In this document: piece by piece, positions 7,218-16,931 of the stretch | How positions within the stretch are numbered: the first letter of the stretch is position 1 | Layout: each line of letters begins with the position of its first letter | NCBI GenBank assembly: GCA_037139195.1 | Contig: JBAXGW010000071.1 | Coordinates: 1 to 20,971 of the forward strand | Direction of reading: 5' to 3' | From: JBAXGW01 sp037139195 | GTDB lineage: Bacteria > Bacteroidota > Bacteroidia > Bacteroidales > JAHJDW01 | Length of the DNA: 20,971 bases | Program-made: the position numbers and the translations under genes | The notes under the pieces: model-generated | Told to the model about the DNA's origin: nothing | What the model saw: the letters and a program-made list of their open reading frames with translations, nothing else | Databases searched by the model: none

Positions 7218-9449
7218 TTAAGTTCTATCAATTCTAACAATACTAATTACTCCTTTTACTTTCTTTAAATTATCAATAAGTTCGTTTAATTGATTGGTAT
7301 CTTGAACATAAACCATTATAATCCCTTCAAACATACCTTCGTGACCTTCGAAATTTAATGAACGCATATTTATACCATAACCTTTTGATATAATGCGCGT
7401 TATTCGGTTAAGAAGACCCATGTCGTCAACACCAGTCATTTTTAGTCCTGTTAGAAAAGAAATACGCTCTTGACTAGTCCACTTTGCTTTAACAATCTTG
7501 GAGCCATACTTAGACATGAGTTGTATAGCAACCGGGCAATTTGTGCGATGTATTTTTATTCCTTCCGATTCGGTCATAAATCCAAATACACTGTCGCCAG
7601 GAATTGGGTTACAACATGATGAAATAGTGTAATTTATACTGTCAATATCTTTATCAATAATAAGTTCAGACGGTTTGGTTGAAACTTTTTGAATTATTTT
7701 ATCAATAGGGCTCATTGCTTGAGCTGCAATATCTTGCAAATGAAGCTTTCGCTGAATATATTTATACCAGCGACCACTATTTTCGCTACGGAAGAAATCA
7801 CGTACTTGACGGAAAGTTATATCGTCTTTTGCAATTCTGAAAAACAAATCAGACTTTCCAGTTAAGTTAAAATGCGAAACTAATTTGTCGATATTTTGAG
7901 GTGTGTATTCCGTATTTATTTCACGCATTCTCCGATCTAGCAAATCTTTACCGTTTTCAATTATATTTTTACGGTTAATTCGTATTGCTTCTTTTATTTT
8001 TGATTTAGCTCTGGCAGTTTGCACCCAATCAACCCACTCATCTTGAGGCTGTTGTTTGTCGGATGTAATAATTTCAACTTGGTCTCCGCTTTTTAATTTG
8101 TAGCTCAGAGGTACTAATTTGAGATTTACTTTGGCTCCAATTGCTGTATTTCCAATTTTTGAATGTATACTATAAGCGTAATCAAGTGGAGAAGAGTCAA
8201 TTGGCAAACTTTTCAACTCACCTTTAGGAGTAAAAACGAATATTTCATCGGAGAATAAGTTAAGTTTAAAGTTATCGATGAAATCGAGAGCGTTAGACTC
8301 TGGACTTTCCAGTAATTCTCTGATTTTTTTAAGCCATTCGTCAAGTGCATTTTGACCAGCCGCAGCTTCTTTGTATTTCCAGTGAGCAGCATAGCCTTTT
8401 TCGGCTATATCGTCCATTCTAGTACTTCTGATTTGAACCTCAACCCATTTCCCATCAGGACCCATCAACGTAGTATGTAGTGATTCATACCCATTTGCTT
8501 TTGGAGTAGAAATCCAATCGCGTAATCTATCAGGGTTTGGACGATAAAAATCGGTAACAGTAGAATATACTTTCCAGCAATTTGATTTTTCTGTTTCTAA
8601 AGGAGTATCAATAACAATACGGATAGCAAATAAATCAAATACCTCTTCAAAAGGCACATTTTTATTTTTCATTTTTTGCCAAATCGAATATATAGACTTA
8701 ACGCGCCCATAAATTTCAAACTGAACATCTTGTTGCTTAAGGGCATCATTAATAGGCTCTACAAATCGAGTTATGTATTTATTACGTTCTGCTTGAGTAT
8801 CGATTAGTTTTTGAGAAAGATTTTCAAAAATTTGAGGCTCGATGTATTTCATGCATAAATCTTCTAACTCAGTTTTGATAGCGTACAAACCTAAACGGTG
8901 GGCCAAAGGAGCATATAAATATTGAGTTTCGGACGCAATTTTAAGTTGCTTTTCATGTTTCATAGCATCTAGCGTTCGCATATTATGAAGGCGATCAGCT
9001 AGTTTAATCAAAATAACTCTAACGTCATCGGAAAGAGTAAGAAGCATTTTGCGAAAATTTTCGGCTTGTAACGATGAAGTGCTATCGAAAACGCCCGACA
9101 TTTTTGTAAGGCCATCAATTATTTTTGCGACTTTAGGACCAAAAAGTCCTTCCATATCCTGAATTGTATAATCGGTATCTTCAACCACGTCATGCAAAAG
9201 AGCACAAACTACCGAAGTAGTGCCCAAGCCAATTTCAAAAGCAGCAATATGAGCCACTTCAATTGGATGATAAATGTAAGGTTCGCCCGTTTTTCGTCGC
9301 ATATCTTTATGAGCTTCAACGGCTAAATCGAAGGCTTTTCGGATAAGCAACTTGTCTTCTTTTGAAGTTCGGGGCTTAAGAACCTTGAGCAGATTTTTAT
9401 ATCGATTTAATATTTCATTTTTTTCTGCCTCAAAATCAATGTTTTGCAT
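7218..9449 (-). CDS. bifunctional (p)ppGpp synthetase/hydrolase
   Basis: A 743-residue long RSH protein (RelA/SpoT homologue) controlling the stringent response. The hydrolase domain looks active: His61, His86-Asp87 (LLHDVVEDTD) and Asp152 (LADRLHNMRTL). The synthetase domain includes YGRVKSIYSIWQKM, the charge motif RLRD at 308-311, YESLHT (321-326) and the EVQIRS segment with Glu337. RLRD is of the bifunctional RxKD class and not the EFDD type of monofunctional RelA. A TGS domain follows at about 400-462 (IFVFTPKGELKSLP), then a zinc-finger-like region (SCCNPIPGD...RTNCP) and a C-terminal ACT domain. Length is normal. ATG at 9447-9449. It may be named relA, spoT or rsh; both activities are predicted from residues, not shown. 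Confidence 0.96.
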   Translation of the reverse strand: MQNIDFEAEKNEILNRYKNLLKVLKPRTSKEDKLLIRKAFDLAVEAHKDMRRKTGEPYIYHPIEVAHIAAFEIGLGTTSVVCALLHDVVEDTDYTIQDMEGLFGPKVAKIIDGLTKMSGVFDSTSSLQAENFRKMLLTLSDDVRVILIKLADRLHNMRTLDAMKHEKQLKIASETQYLYAPLAHRLGLYAIKTELEDLCMKYIEPQIFENLSQKLIDTQAERNKYITRFVEPINDALKQQDVQFEIYGRVKSIYSIWQKMKNKNVPFEEVFDLFAIRIVIDTPLETEKSNCWKVYSTVTDFYRPNPDRLRDWISTPKANGYESLHTTLMGPDGKWVEVQIRSTRMDDIAEKGYAAHWKYKEAAAGQNALDEWLKKIRELLESPESNALDFIDNFKLNLFSDEIFVFTPKGELKSLPIDSSPLDYAYSIHSKIGNTAIGAKVNLKLVPLSYKLKSGDQVEIITSDKQQPQDEWVDWVQTARAKSKIKEAIRINRKNIIENGKDLLDRRMREINTEYTPQNIDKLVSHFNLTGKSDLFFRIAKDDITFRQVRDFFRSENSGRWYKYIQRKLHLQDIAAQAMSPIDKIIQKVSTKPSELIIDKDIDSINYTISSCCNPIPGDSVFGFMTESEGIKIHRTNCPVAIQLMSKYGSKIVKAKWTSQERISFLTGLKMTGVDDMGLLNRITRIISKGYGINMRSLNFEGHEGMFEGIIMVYVQDTNQLNELIDNLKKVKGVISIVRIDRT

Positions 9450-9668
9450 GTATAAATCTTTATGGTTTTATTATTTCCAGATTACTTATTATGCACAAAA
9501 GCTGCAAGCAATCCTAATTATTAAGAATGTAAAAATACAAAATTTAATTAGTGCTTTTAATAAAGGAGTGCGTTTTTTTTAATGATTATAAAAACAGTTT
9601 TAATGGTATGTTTATTTTTTTTGTTGATAAATAAAAACCTTAAAATTTAACGATTTAGTATGAAAAAA
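9450..9668. other. divergent spacer between relA/spoT and the adhesin gene
   Basis: This AT-rich spacer separates the leftward RSH gene from the rightward secreted-protein gene. Long T-runs occur at about 9573-9580 and 9614-9621. I found no convincing TAnnTTTG element for the leftward gene; the nearest is AAATTTTG (minus strand, 9538-9545), without a -33 partner. No small ORF here looks real. Confidence 0.4.
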
Positions 9669-9699
9669 TTTCAGAGTCTAAAATAAATTCCTATTTTTG
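9669..9699 (+). promoter_or_regulatory. putative promoter of the large secreted protein
   Basis: TATTTTTG at 9692-9699 matches the Bacteroidota -7 consensus TAnnTTTG. Exactly 19 nt upstream is TTTC (9669-9672), one mismatch from the -33 TTTG. The predicted leader is about 43 nt. No Shine-Dalgarno sequence precedes the ATG (run of A and C), which is usual in this phylum. Confidence 0.55.
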
Positions 9700-9748
9700 G
9701 AGCGAAACTAGAAAAAAACTAAAATTAACCACCACAAACAAAAAAATC

Positions 9749-12700
9749 ATGAAAAAATTAGTACTTTTAATTTGTTTGGTTGGAAGCTTTTCATTTCTTC
9801 GAGGTCAAACTATTGTTTATCAAGAGGGATTTGAAGGTGCAACCCCATCAGTAACAGGCTCTGGCTCGCAACCATGGGCAACATCTACAAAACTTTATTT
9901 TTCGGGTGCAAAATCCGATACTTGTCGTATTGCTGCTGCAAACGATACATCTCGATTAATTACTAGTGCATTTGCCACAACGGGAAACACTTATGTAATA
10001 TTGGAATTTGCACATATTTGTAAAACCGAATTTTTTGATGGCGGATATATTGAAGTATCTGCAAACAATGGGTCTACTTGGACTAGATTATTAGCCGCAA
10101 ATTATTTGGGTGCTGGTCAGTTTGGCACAAACGGCAATAAATTTACTGCAACATCTTACACTGCATGGCTTCCTTCAAATGGAGGTGCAAAGCCAGATAA
10201 TTCATGGTGGAAATCGGAAAAATTTGATATTTCAGCTATTGCTGCAAATGCTAGTCAAGTAAAAGTTCGCTTTACTTTATTTGATGGCAATGGAACAGGA
10301 GCTTTAGGAAACTACGGTTGGGTTATTGATGATATTAAAGTTACAGCCGCTGCATCGGAACTTATATCTCCAACAATTTCTTACAATACTCCATACATTC
10401 AAGATACTGTTTTCACTCATGGTCCGTATCAAATTTCTGCGACAATAGCTGATGCTTCGGGCGTTAAAAGTGCAAATTTAGTTTACAAAGTAAATAATGG
10501 TGCTGACAATACTATTGCAATGACCTATCATCCAGGAAGCATTTGGACTGCAGAGATTCCAAGCATGCCTTTTGAAACTAGAATAGATTATCACATAACA
10601 GCAATTGATTCAACTGTATCGGCAAACAGTGCTACAAGTACTGCAAAATGGTTTTATGTTAAAGAAGGCCCTCTTGAGGTTATTATTGGCACTGCAACTA
10701 CGACTTCTCCTGCATTACCAATTGATCCATATTATGGATATTCCTATTCGCAAACCATATTTAAAAGTCAATTTATTACAAATACTGGCAATATAACTAA
10801 AGTTGCTTATCAATACAAAGGTGGAACCGTATTTACCGACAATATTAAAATATATATGGGCTTAACAAGCAAAACACAGTTTGCAAGCACTACCGATTGG
10901 GAGCCTTTAAACAATTTAACACTTGTATACGACGGTCCAATAACGACTACAGCTACTAGCACTTGGATTGAATTGCCTCTTAGTACGCCATTTAATTATA
11001 CGGGCTCGTCTAATTTAATAATTGCGGTTGACGAAAATACTTCTGGCTATCATTCTTCAACAGATGATTTTTATGTAAGCCAATTAGACGCAGATAATAA
11101 AAGTATTTATTACGGAAACGATTCTAATAATCCCGACCCAGCAAGCCCTCCAACTGGAACGCTTACTGCATTAAGTCCTAACACAAAACTTGTTTTTACA
11201 GTGCCTGACTCATTAGATTTAGCAATTACTTCAATGTTAACTCCATTAAATAGCGAATGTGTTGGTTCTACTGAACAAGTTCAGATAAAAATTAATAACA
11301 CAGGCTTAAATGCATGGGATTTTGCAGCAAATCCTGTTCAAATTCACGCATTATCAACAGGAACAAACCCTATGACTTTCCCTATTGTTACAATTAACAC
11401 AAATACACTTGCTGTTGGTGGAAATCAAACAATAAATATTGATAATGCTTTCAACATGAGTGCTTATGGCAATTATACTTTCAAGTTTTACATTGTTAGC
11501 ACAGCTGATGAAAACTCGCTTAATGACACATTAGTACCATCAGTGATTACAAAAACATCACCTGCCCTATTGCCTCAATTAGTTAGTTTCACAGGTTTTA
11601 CAGGAGCTAATCTTGCAACAACAAACACTGGCTGGCGCGAAGCAACAGGAACAATGCCATTAGGCACAACTTCTTCGTGGGCTTCATCATCTAACTTAGG
11701 CTCAACTGGAAATGTAACTGCTAGTATCAATCTTTACTCTAACACAAAAAAAGCATGGATTGTATCGCCAAAATTTACCGTTTATACTGGAACATCTTTG
11801 AAATATGATGTAGCTGTTACCGATTACTCGACTTTTACTACAGCTGCAACTATGGGCTCTGACGACTCTGTTTCTGTAATGATCTCTTCCGATTGTGGAG
11901 TATCATGGCAGAAAATTACAAAATACTCAGTTACATCTAATCTATCAACATCATTAACTACATTCGAGCACAGCTTAGCAGCATATTCAGGAAGCGATGT
12001 GATGATTGCCTTCTATGCAACTGAAGGCAGCGTTGATGATTTAAACGATTATTTGTTTCATATAGATAATATTAATATATATAATGTATTTAATAATGAT
12101 GCTAAACTTGTTTCTATTTCAAATCCTCAAGGTGCTTGCGGAATGGGATTAGAAAGCATTAAAGTGCAAATAAAAAACAGTGGCTCGCAATTAATTAATG
12201 GTGGTTTAACTGCTAATTACAAAGTCAATAACAACCCAACAGTTAGCGAAGCAGTTTCAACACAAATTACAGCTGGCAATACAATTGATTATACTTTTTC
12301 TCAAACATTTGATTTTACAGCTATTAATCAAGATACCATCTTTAATATCAAAGCTTGGACAAGCCTAACAGCTGATCAGTATTTGTTAAATGATACTGTT
12401 AGTCAAACTATTGAATCAAAAAAATCACCTAATGCACCAATAGTAACGTCACCTGTTTCTATTCCTTATGGCACATCAACAACGCTAAGTGCAAGTTCTA
12501 CTGATTCTATTTTTTGGTATGATGCCAGTACAAATGGCAATTTACTACAACAAGGAAGTTCGTTTACTACTCCTATTATTTATGGGAACACTTCTTATTG
12601 GGTAGAAGCTGCTAATGGAGGATTTGAAGGAGCTACAATAGGCACAGGCACTTCAACTCAATCTAATTTGCCTTTTAATGGAAGTTACGATTATAGTTGG

Positions 12701-15700
12701 TCAGGAATGATATATAATGCTTATGAAATTGCCACTAAAGGAAAAATTGATACAATTGCATTTAATATTAGTGGAGCTTCAAATTATACTATTTTAAACC
12801 AAAGTATTTACATTGGACACACTACAGATACTGCATTTGCAGATGCTTCAAAACCAAATCCAGCTACAATGAGCTTGGTATATCAAGGAGACATAACATT
12901 CGACGGTGATGGTTGGTTTAAAATACCATTAACAAACAGTTTTGATTATAATGGTACTAGCAATTTAATTGTTTATTGGGAAAATCATGATGGATCTTAT
13001 GATTTTGATTATCCATCAATATCATATTCTACTACTACAGTTTATAAAGCTAAGTATGATTATGATGACACTTCGTTTCCAACAATAGATGGCACAAGAA
13101 CGATGAATCGACCTAATATAAAATTATTAGGCTCGGGAAAAGGCTGCTCTAGTTCAAGAGTTCAACTAACAGTTAATGTAACTGGAATTCCTGCTAATGA
13201 TGCATCGGCTGTTGCAATTGTAACACCTGTTTCAGCTATAGATTTAACAAATGCTGAAATTATAAAAGTTACATTGAAAAATTATGGAACAAGCCCTATC
13301 TCTAATTTTGGTGTAAGCTATAAAATAAATAATAACACAGTTGTTACTGAAAACTGTGCTCAAGTTATTAATTCGGGAGCAAGTTACGATTTTTCATTTG
13401 CCACAACAGCAAATTTATCGGCATACACAACATTTAACATTAAATCGTGGGTTAGTTTAACAGGAGATGCAACAAGTAGCAATGACACAACTTCTAGCGT
13501 TGTTATAAATTCGCCAGTTTCATTTTGCACATCTGGAAGCACATATACTACTTATGGAGACATTGGAAATGTTAGTATATCTAACCTAAATAATGGAACA
13601 GGAACACCTACATTAAGTAATGCCTCTGCATTAAACACTTATTCAGACTTCACTAATTTGCCAGCTATTCAATTAGTTCAAGGCAATACTTACCCAATGT
13701 CTATTAGTCAAATAACACCAGGAACAACTTTATACGCATCACTAGCAAATGCTTATATCGATTACAATTATAATGGAGTTTTTGATGCAAACGAGATTGT
13801 TTTTAGCAAATCTACTTCTACTACTGCAACAACTGTTTACGACACACTTACAGTTCCAACAAATGCAGTAACAAACAAGTATTTAAGAATGAGAGTTGTG
13901 ATAGATGAAAGTGATGTTGCACCAGCTTGTGGAGCGTATAGCTATGGCGAAACAGAAGACTATAATGTATTTATTTCTCCTCAACTTCAATACGATGCCG
14001 GCGTTACTGCTATTACAAAACCCGCAGCTACACAAAATCAAGGAGACGTAGTTCCTGTAAAAGTAGTAATTAAAAACTTTGGTACAGATCCACTAAATAC
14101 AGTAACAGTTTATTATAAATTAAATAATCAGGCAGCATTGTCGCAAACATGGAATGGGAATTTATTACCTGCGGCATCCGATACAGTTACATTTGCAAAT
14201 ATAACTATTGCATCTGGCACAAGTTATTTTACTGCTTATACTGTAAGAACAGGTGATACTAACTTTGGAAATGACACACTAAAGAAAATTGTTTATGCTC
14301 AACCTGCAAACGACGCTCAAGCTTTTGAAATTGTATCTCCAAAATCATACGATGTTGCTGGTGCATTAAAAGATGTAAGCATTGTAATTAAAAACAAAGG
14401 AACATCTACATTAACAAGTGTGCCCGTTGCATATTCTTTAAACGGAGGAACTCCAGTGCTTGGCACTTTCACTGGATCAATATTGCCAAATGCAGTTGAC
14501 ACTTTTACTTTTACTAATAAAATTACCGTTCCAACTGGATTATATAATCTATGTGTATATACTTCCCTATTAAATGACGGAGATAAATTTAACGATACTA
14601 TTTGTTCTGAATTAAGAGGTGTTGAAGTAATAAGTTTATCATATCAAGATGATTTTGAAGGACAAAGCAACTTCTTTACTGTTGGTTCAAGCAAGTGGGA
14701 ACTTGGTACTCCTCAAGGTACTGTTATAAACTCTGCTTATAGCCCATCCAAATCTTGGGTAACAGATTTAGATGCGAACTATACATCTAATTGTACAGAG
14801 TATTTATATACACCTTATTTTAATTTCCAAGGCATTACTAATGCAACTTTAAGTTTCTATCAGTGGATTCAAAGTGAATCTAGTTCAGATGGAGGCAAAA
14901 TTGAGTACACTATTAACAATGGGCAAACATGGCTCGCCCTTGGCACAGTTGGTGCTGCAAATTCAACAAACTGGTACGATGGAAATATTGGTGGTTCAGG
15001 TGCTTGGTACGGTTTAAATACTGCTTGGGAGCAATCGTCGATACAATTAACGGCTTTAAACAACCAAACAAATCCAGTTCAATTTAGGTTTAAATTCACT
15101 TCTAATGGCTCTGTTAATTATAATGGATGGGCAATAGATAATTTTGCTATTACAAAAGTATCAATTCCTCAAGATGCAGGTGTAGTATCTATTACACAAC
15201 CATCTACTGCTACTCAAACTTCAAGCGATGTTACTGTTCAGGTTTTAGCTTCTAACTACGGAACTGCACAAATAACTTCAATGAATATTGGTTATTCTGT
15301 AAATGGCGGAACAGCTGTTGTTGAACAATGGACACCAGCATCTCCAATTCAACCAGGCGCTCAAGCAAGTTATACATTTACAAATAAATTTGTATCACCT
15401 GCATCAACTTATGAATTATGCGCATTTACAAAATTAACAAGCGATACATATACAACAAATGATACTGCTTGTGCAAGTTTCAATACAACAGCTGCAGCTA
15501 ATGATGCTTCTGTTACTGCAATTATAACACCTGCGGCAACTACTAACACCAATACAGCAACAAATCCTGTTATTACAATTAAAAATGTAGGATCAAACAC
15601 AATTACTGCTATGCAAGTTGCATATATGGTAAACTATGGAACTCCAAAAATAGAAAATTGGACAGGTTCGCTTGCAACAGGACAAAGCATAAATCACACG

Positions 15701-16093
15701 TTTAGCCAATCGTTTATCACCCCAATTAGTCAATTTAGCTTCTGTGCTTATACTTTATTGGCAAATGACAACTATGGCTTAAACGACACTTTATGCTCAT
15801 CAATTATGACAGGGATTGAGAATATTGCAAACAACTCGTTTGTGCTAGGACAAAACATGCCAAATCCAAGTAATGGAATTACAACAATATCGCTAATTGT
15901 TCCTGAAGATGGAAAATATAAATTTAACATTGTTAACATGCTTGGTCAGAATGTTTGTTCAACTGAAAATAAAGCCAACGCTGGAGAAAACAATATTACT
16001 TTGAATATTTCTGATTGGAAGGCTGGTATTTATTACTATAGCGCTGAGTTCAATGGTTCTAAACAAACAAGAAAAATGATTATTGTAAAATAA
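9749..16093 (+). CDS. giant modular T9SS-secreted surface protein
   Basis: A 2114-residue secreted protein, probably a surface adhesin or matrix component; no catalytic motif was recognised. Order by approximate residue: signal peptide 1-20; jelly-roll (choice-of-anchor/cleaved-adhesin type, ending GWVIDDIKV) 21-201; Ig-like 205-306; an IGTATTTS...IYMGLTSKTQF module 310-487; CARDB-like 488-600; jelly-roll 609-779; CARDB-like 784-890; Ig-like 893-955; second copy of the module (IGTGTSTQ...IYIGHTTDTAF) 963-1141; CARDB-like 1150-1253; GEVED domain 1258-1410 (IDYNYNGVFDANE, YGETEDYNV); two CARDB-like 1414-1624; jelly-roll 1630-1804 (GWAIDNFAI); two CARDB-like 1807-2020; T9SS type A sorting domain 2024-2114 (LGQNMPNPSNG, NMLGQNV, GIYYYSAEFNGSKQTRKMII). 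Each CARDB-like unit has the pattern NDA...IKNxGT...YKxN...NDT. It is monocistronic with its own promoter and terminator. Confidence 0.92.
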   Translation: MKKLVLLICLVGSFSFLRGQTIVYQEGFEGATPSVTGSGSQPWATSTKLYFSGAKSDTCRIAAANDTSRLITSAFATTGNTYVILEFAHICKTEFFDGGYIEVSANNGSTWTRLLAANYLGAGQFGTNGNKFTATSYTAWLPSNGGAKPDNSWWKSEKFDISAIAANASQVKVRFTLFDGNGTGALGNYGWVIDDIKVTAAASELISPTISYNTPYIQDTVFTHGPYQISATIADASGVKSANLVYKVNNGADNTIAMTYHPGSIWTAEIPSMPFETRIDYHITAIDSTVSANSATSTAKWFYVKEGPLEVIIGTATTTSPALPIDPYYGYSYSQTIFKSQFITNTGNITKVAYQYKGGTVFTDNIKIYMGLTSKTQFASTTDWEPLNNLTLVYDGPITTTATSTWIELPLSTPFNYTGSSNLIIAVDENTSGYHSSTDDFYVSQLDADNKSIYYGNDSNNPDPASPPTGTLTALSPNTKLVFTVPDSLDLAITSMLTPLNSECVGSTEQVQIKINNTGLNAWDFAANPVQIHALSTGTNPMTFPIVTINTNTLAVGGNQTINIDNAFNMSAYGNYTFKFYIVSTADENSLNDTLVPSVITKTSPALLPQLVSFTGFTGANLATTNTGWREATGTMPLGTTSSWASSSNLGSTGNVTASINLYSNTKKAWIVSPKFTVYTGTSLKYDVAVTDYSTFTTAATMGSDDSVSVMISSDCGVSWQKITKYSVTSNLSTSLTTFEHSLAAYSGSDVMIAFYATEGSVDDLNDYLFHIDNINIYNVFNNDAKLVSISNPQGACGMGLESIKVQIKNSGSQLINGGLTANYKVNNNPTVSEAVSTQITAGNTIDYTFSQTFDFTAINQDTIFNIKAWTSLTADQYLLNDTVSQTIESKKSPNAPIVTSPVSIPYGTSTTLSASSTDSIFWYDASTNGNLLQQGSSFTTPIIYGNTSYWVEAANGGFEGATIGTGTSTQSNLPFNGSYDYSWSGMIYNAYEIATKGKIDTIAFNISGASNYTILNQSIYIGHTTDTAFADASKPNPATMSLVYQGDITFDGDGWFKIPLTNSFDYNGTSNLIVYWENHDGSYDFDYPSISYSTTTVYKAKYDYDDTSFPTIDGTRTMNRPNIKLLGSGKGCSSSRVQLTVNVTGIPANDASAVAIVTPVSAIDLTNAEIIKVTLKNYGTSPISNFGVSYKINNNTVVTENCAQVINSGASYDFSFATTANLSAYTTFNIKSWVSLTGDATSSNDTTSSVVINSPVSFCTSGSTYTTYGDIGNVSISNLNNGTGTPTLSNASALNTYSDFTNLPAIQLVQGNTYPMSISQITPGTTLYASLANAYIDYNYNGVFDANEIVFSKSTSTTATTVYDTLTVPTNAVTNKYLRMRVVIDESDVAPACGAYSYGETEDYNVFISPQLQYDAGVTAITKPAATQNQGDVVPVKVVIKNFGTDPLNTVTVYYKLNNQAALSQTWNGNLLPAASDTVTFANITIASGTSYFTAYTVRTGDTNFGNDTLKKIVYAQPANDAQAFEIVSPKSYDVAGALKDVSIVIKNKGTSTLTSVPVAYSLNGGTPVLGTFTGSILPNAVDTFTFTNKITVPTGLYNLCVYTSLLNDGDKFNDTICSELRGVEVISLSYQDDFEGQSNFFTVGSSKWELGTPQGTVINSAYSPSKSWVTDLDANYTSNCTEYLYTPYFNFQGITNATLSFYQWIQSESSSDGGKIEYTINNGQTWLALGTVGAANSTNWYDGNIGGSGAWYGLNTAWEQSSIQLTALNNQTNPVQFRFKFTSNGSVNYNGWAIDNFAITKVSIPQDAGVVSITQPSTATQTSSDVTVQVLASNYGTAQITSMNIGYSVNGGTAVVEQWTPASPIQPGAQASYTFTNKFVSPASTYELCAFTKLTSDTYTTNDTACASFNTTAAANDASVTAIITPAATTNTNTATNPVITIKNVGSNTITAMQVAYMVNYGTPKIENWTGSLATGQSINHTFSQSFITPISQFSFCAYTLLANDNYGLNDTLCSSIMTGIENIANNSFVLGQNMPNPSNGITTISLIVPEDGKYKFNIVNMLGQNVCSTENKANAGENNITLNISDWKAGIYYYSAEFNGSKQTRKMIIVK

Positions 16094-16109
16094 TCATTCA
16101 TACTCAAAC

Positions 16110-16137
16110 AAAAAGGGCTGCTTAGGCGGCCCTTTTT
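16110..16137. terminator. bidirectional hairpin terminator
   Basis: A5 (16110-16114) then GGGCTGC (16115-16121), loop TTAG, GCGGCCC (16126-16132) and T5 (16133-16137). The stem is 12 bp including one T-G wobble. It lies 17 nt after the stop of the large secreted protein and is a textbook intrinsic terminator. The flanking A and T runs would let it work in both directions. Confidence 0.9.
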
Positions 16138-16463
16138 ATTTTATATTAACCCAGAATATTCAACATAGTCCAATCTATCAGTCCTTAGACTCATAGTGAC
16201 TAGTATCAGTCATATTGAGCGTCGAAAGATAATTATTGGACTATTTTAAAAGGTTTATTGTATTACCATATATCTGCAAGTATTTTATAATGCTCATATT
16301 ATGAAAACTCTTCCACTCCGCTAAGAGTGGCTGTCAGACTGAGCGGTGATTGCAGAGGGAAGGAAGTCGTAGTCTAAAAAGAGATTGTAAAAAAATGCTT
16401 GAGGAATTTAGTTATTACATGCAAAAAAATCACAGATTAATTATGCGAGTCTAATAAACGAAT
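16138..16463. repeat. gene-free gap with degenerate dispersed repeats
   Basis: No credible gene. Bases 16208-16234 (CAGTCATATTGAGCGTCGAA plus AGAT) and 16331-16376 (CTGTCAGACTGAGCGGTGAT and onward to AGTCGTAGTCT) are degenerate members of the GTCA-TGAGCG-GAA repeat family of this window. CCACTC (16313-16318) pairs with GAGTGG (16325-16330) around a 6-nt loop. No T-tract follows the lipoprotein gene ending at 16464. Confidence 0.5.
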
Positions 16464-16931
16464 TTAAAAGGCAAGTTTAGTTAACTTATTATTTTTTTCT
16501 ATTTTATAAAATTCAATTTGTTGAATACTGTCAACAGACAAGTAATTTATGGTAGCAACTTTTGATGTGGCTATTTGCGTTGATTTTATCTCTGCTCCAT
16601 GAATTATTACCTTTACATCAAAAAGTGATTGGTAGTGGTCATTATTTTTAGCAAATATTTTTGACAAGTCGTATTTGGGATGATATACTTCGATAAATCT
16701 ATTTTTAGTTTGAGTATCATCCGATTTTAGCGATGACCAAAGAAATATTTTATTGTCATAAATATTAATTCTATCTAAATAGCCTTCCACGTCAATCTTT
16801 TCAGACGAACAAGAGTTTGGTCCATTAGGACAATATTGATCAATGAGCGTACTTGGCTTACAATTATAAACCTTTGTAGCACAGCCGAAAAGCAAAATAG
16901 AAAAAGATGATAGCAATAAAATGTTTTTCAT
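16464..16931 (-). CDS. small lipoprotein of unknown function
   Basis: A 155-residue predicted lipoprotein. MKNILLLSSFSILLFGC gives a clear lipobox (LFGC) with Cys17 as the lipidated residue. The N-terminal mature region has four more Cys (residues about 24, 34, 41 and 44), which may form disulfides in the periplasm. The rest is mixed strand with no family I recognise. Its ATG (16929-16931) follows the cysH stop with no intervening base (TAA then ATG), so translation is probably coupled and the pair cotranscribed. A role in sulfur metabolism is not implied by anything in the protein itself. Confidence 0.75.
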   Translation of the reverse strand: MKNILLLSSFSILLFGCATKVYNCKPSTLIDQYCPNGPNSCSSEKIDVEGYLDRINIYDNKIFLWSSLKSDDTQTKNRFIEVYHPKYDLSKIFAKNNDHYQSLFDVKVIIHGAEIKSTQIATSKVATINYLSVDSIQQIEFYKIEKNNKLTKLAF

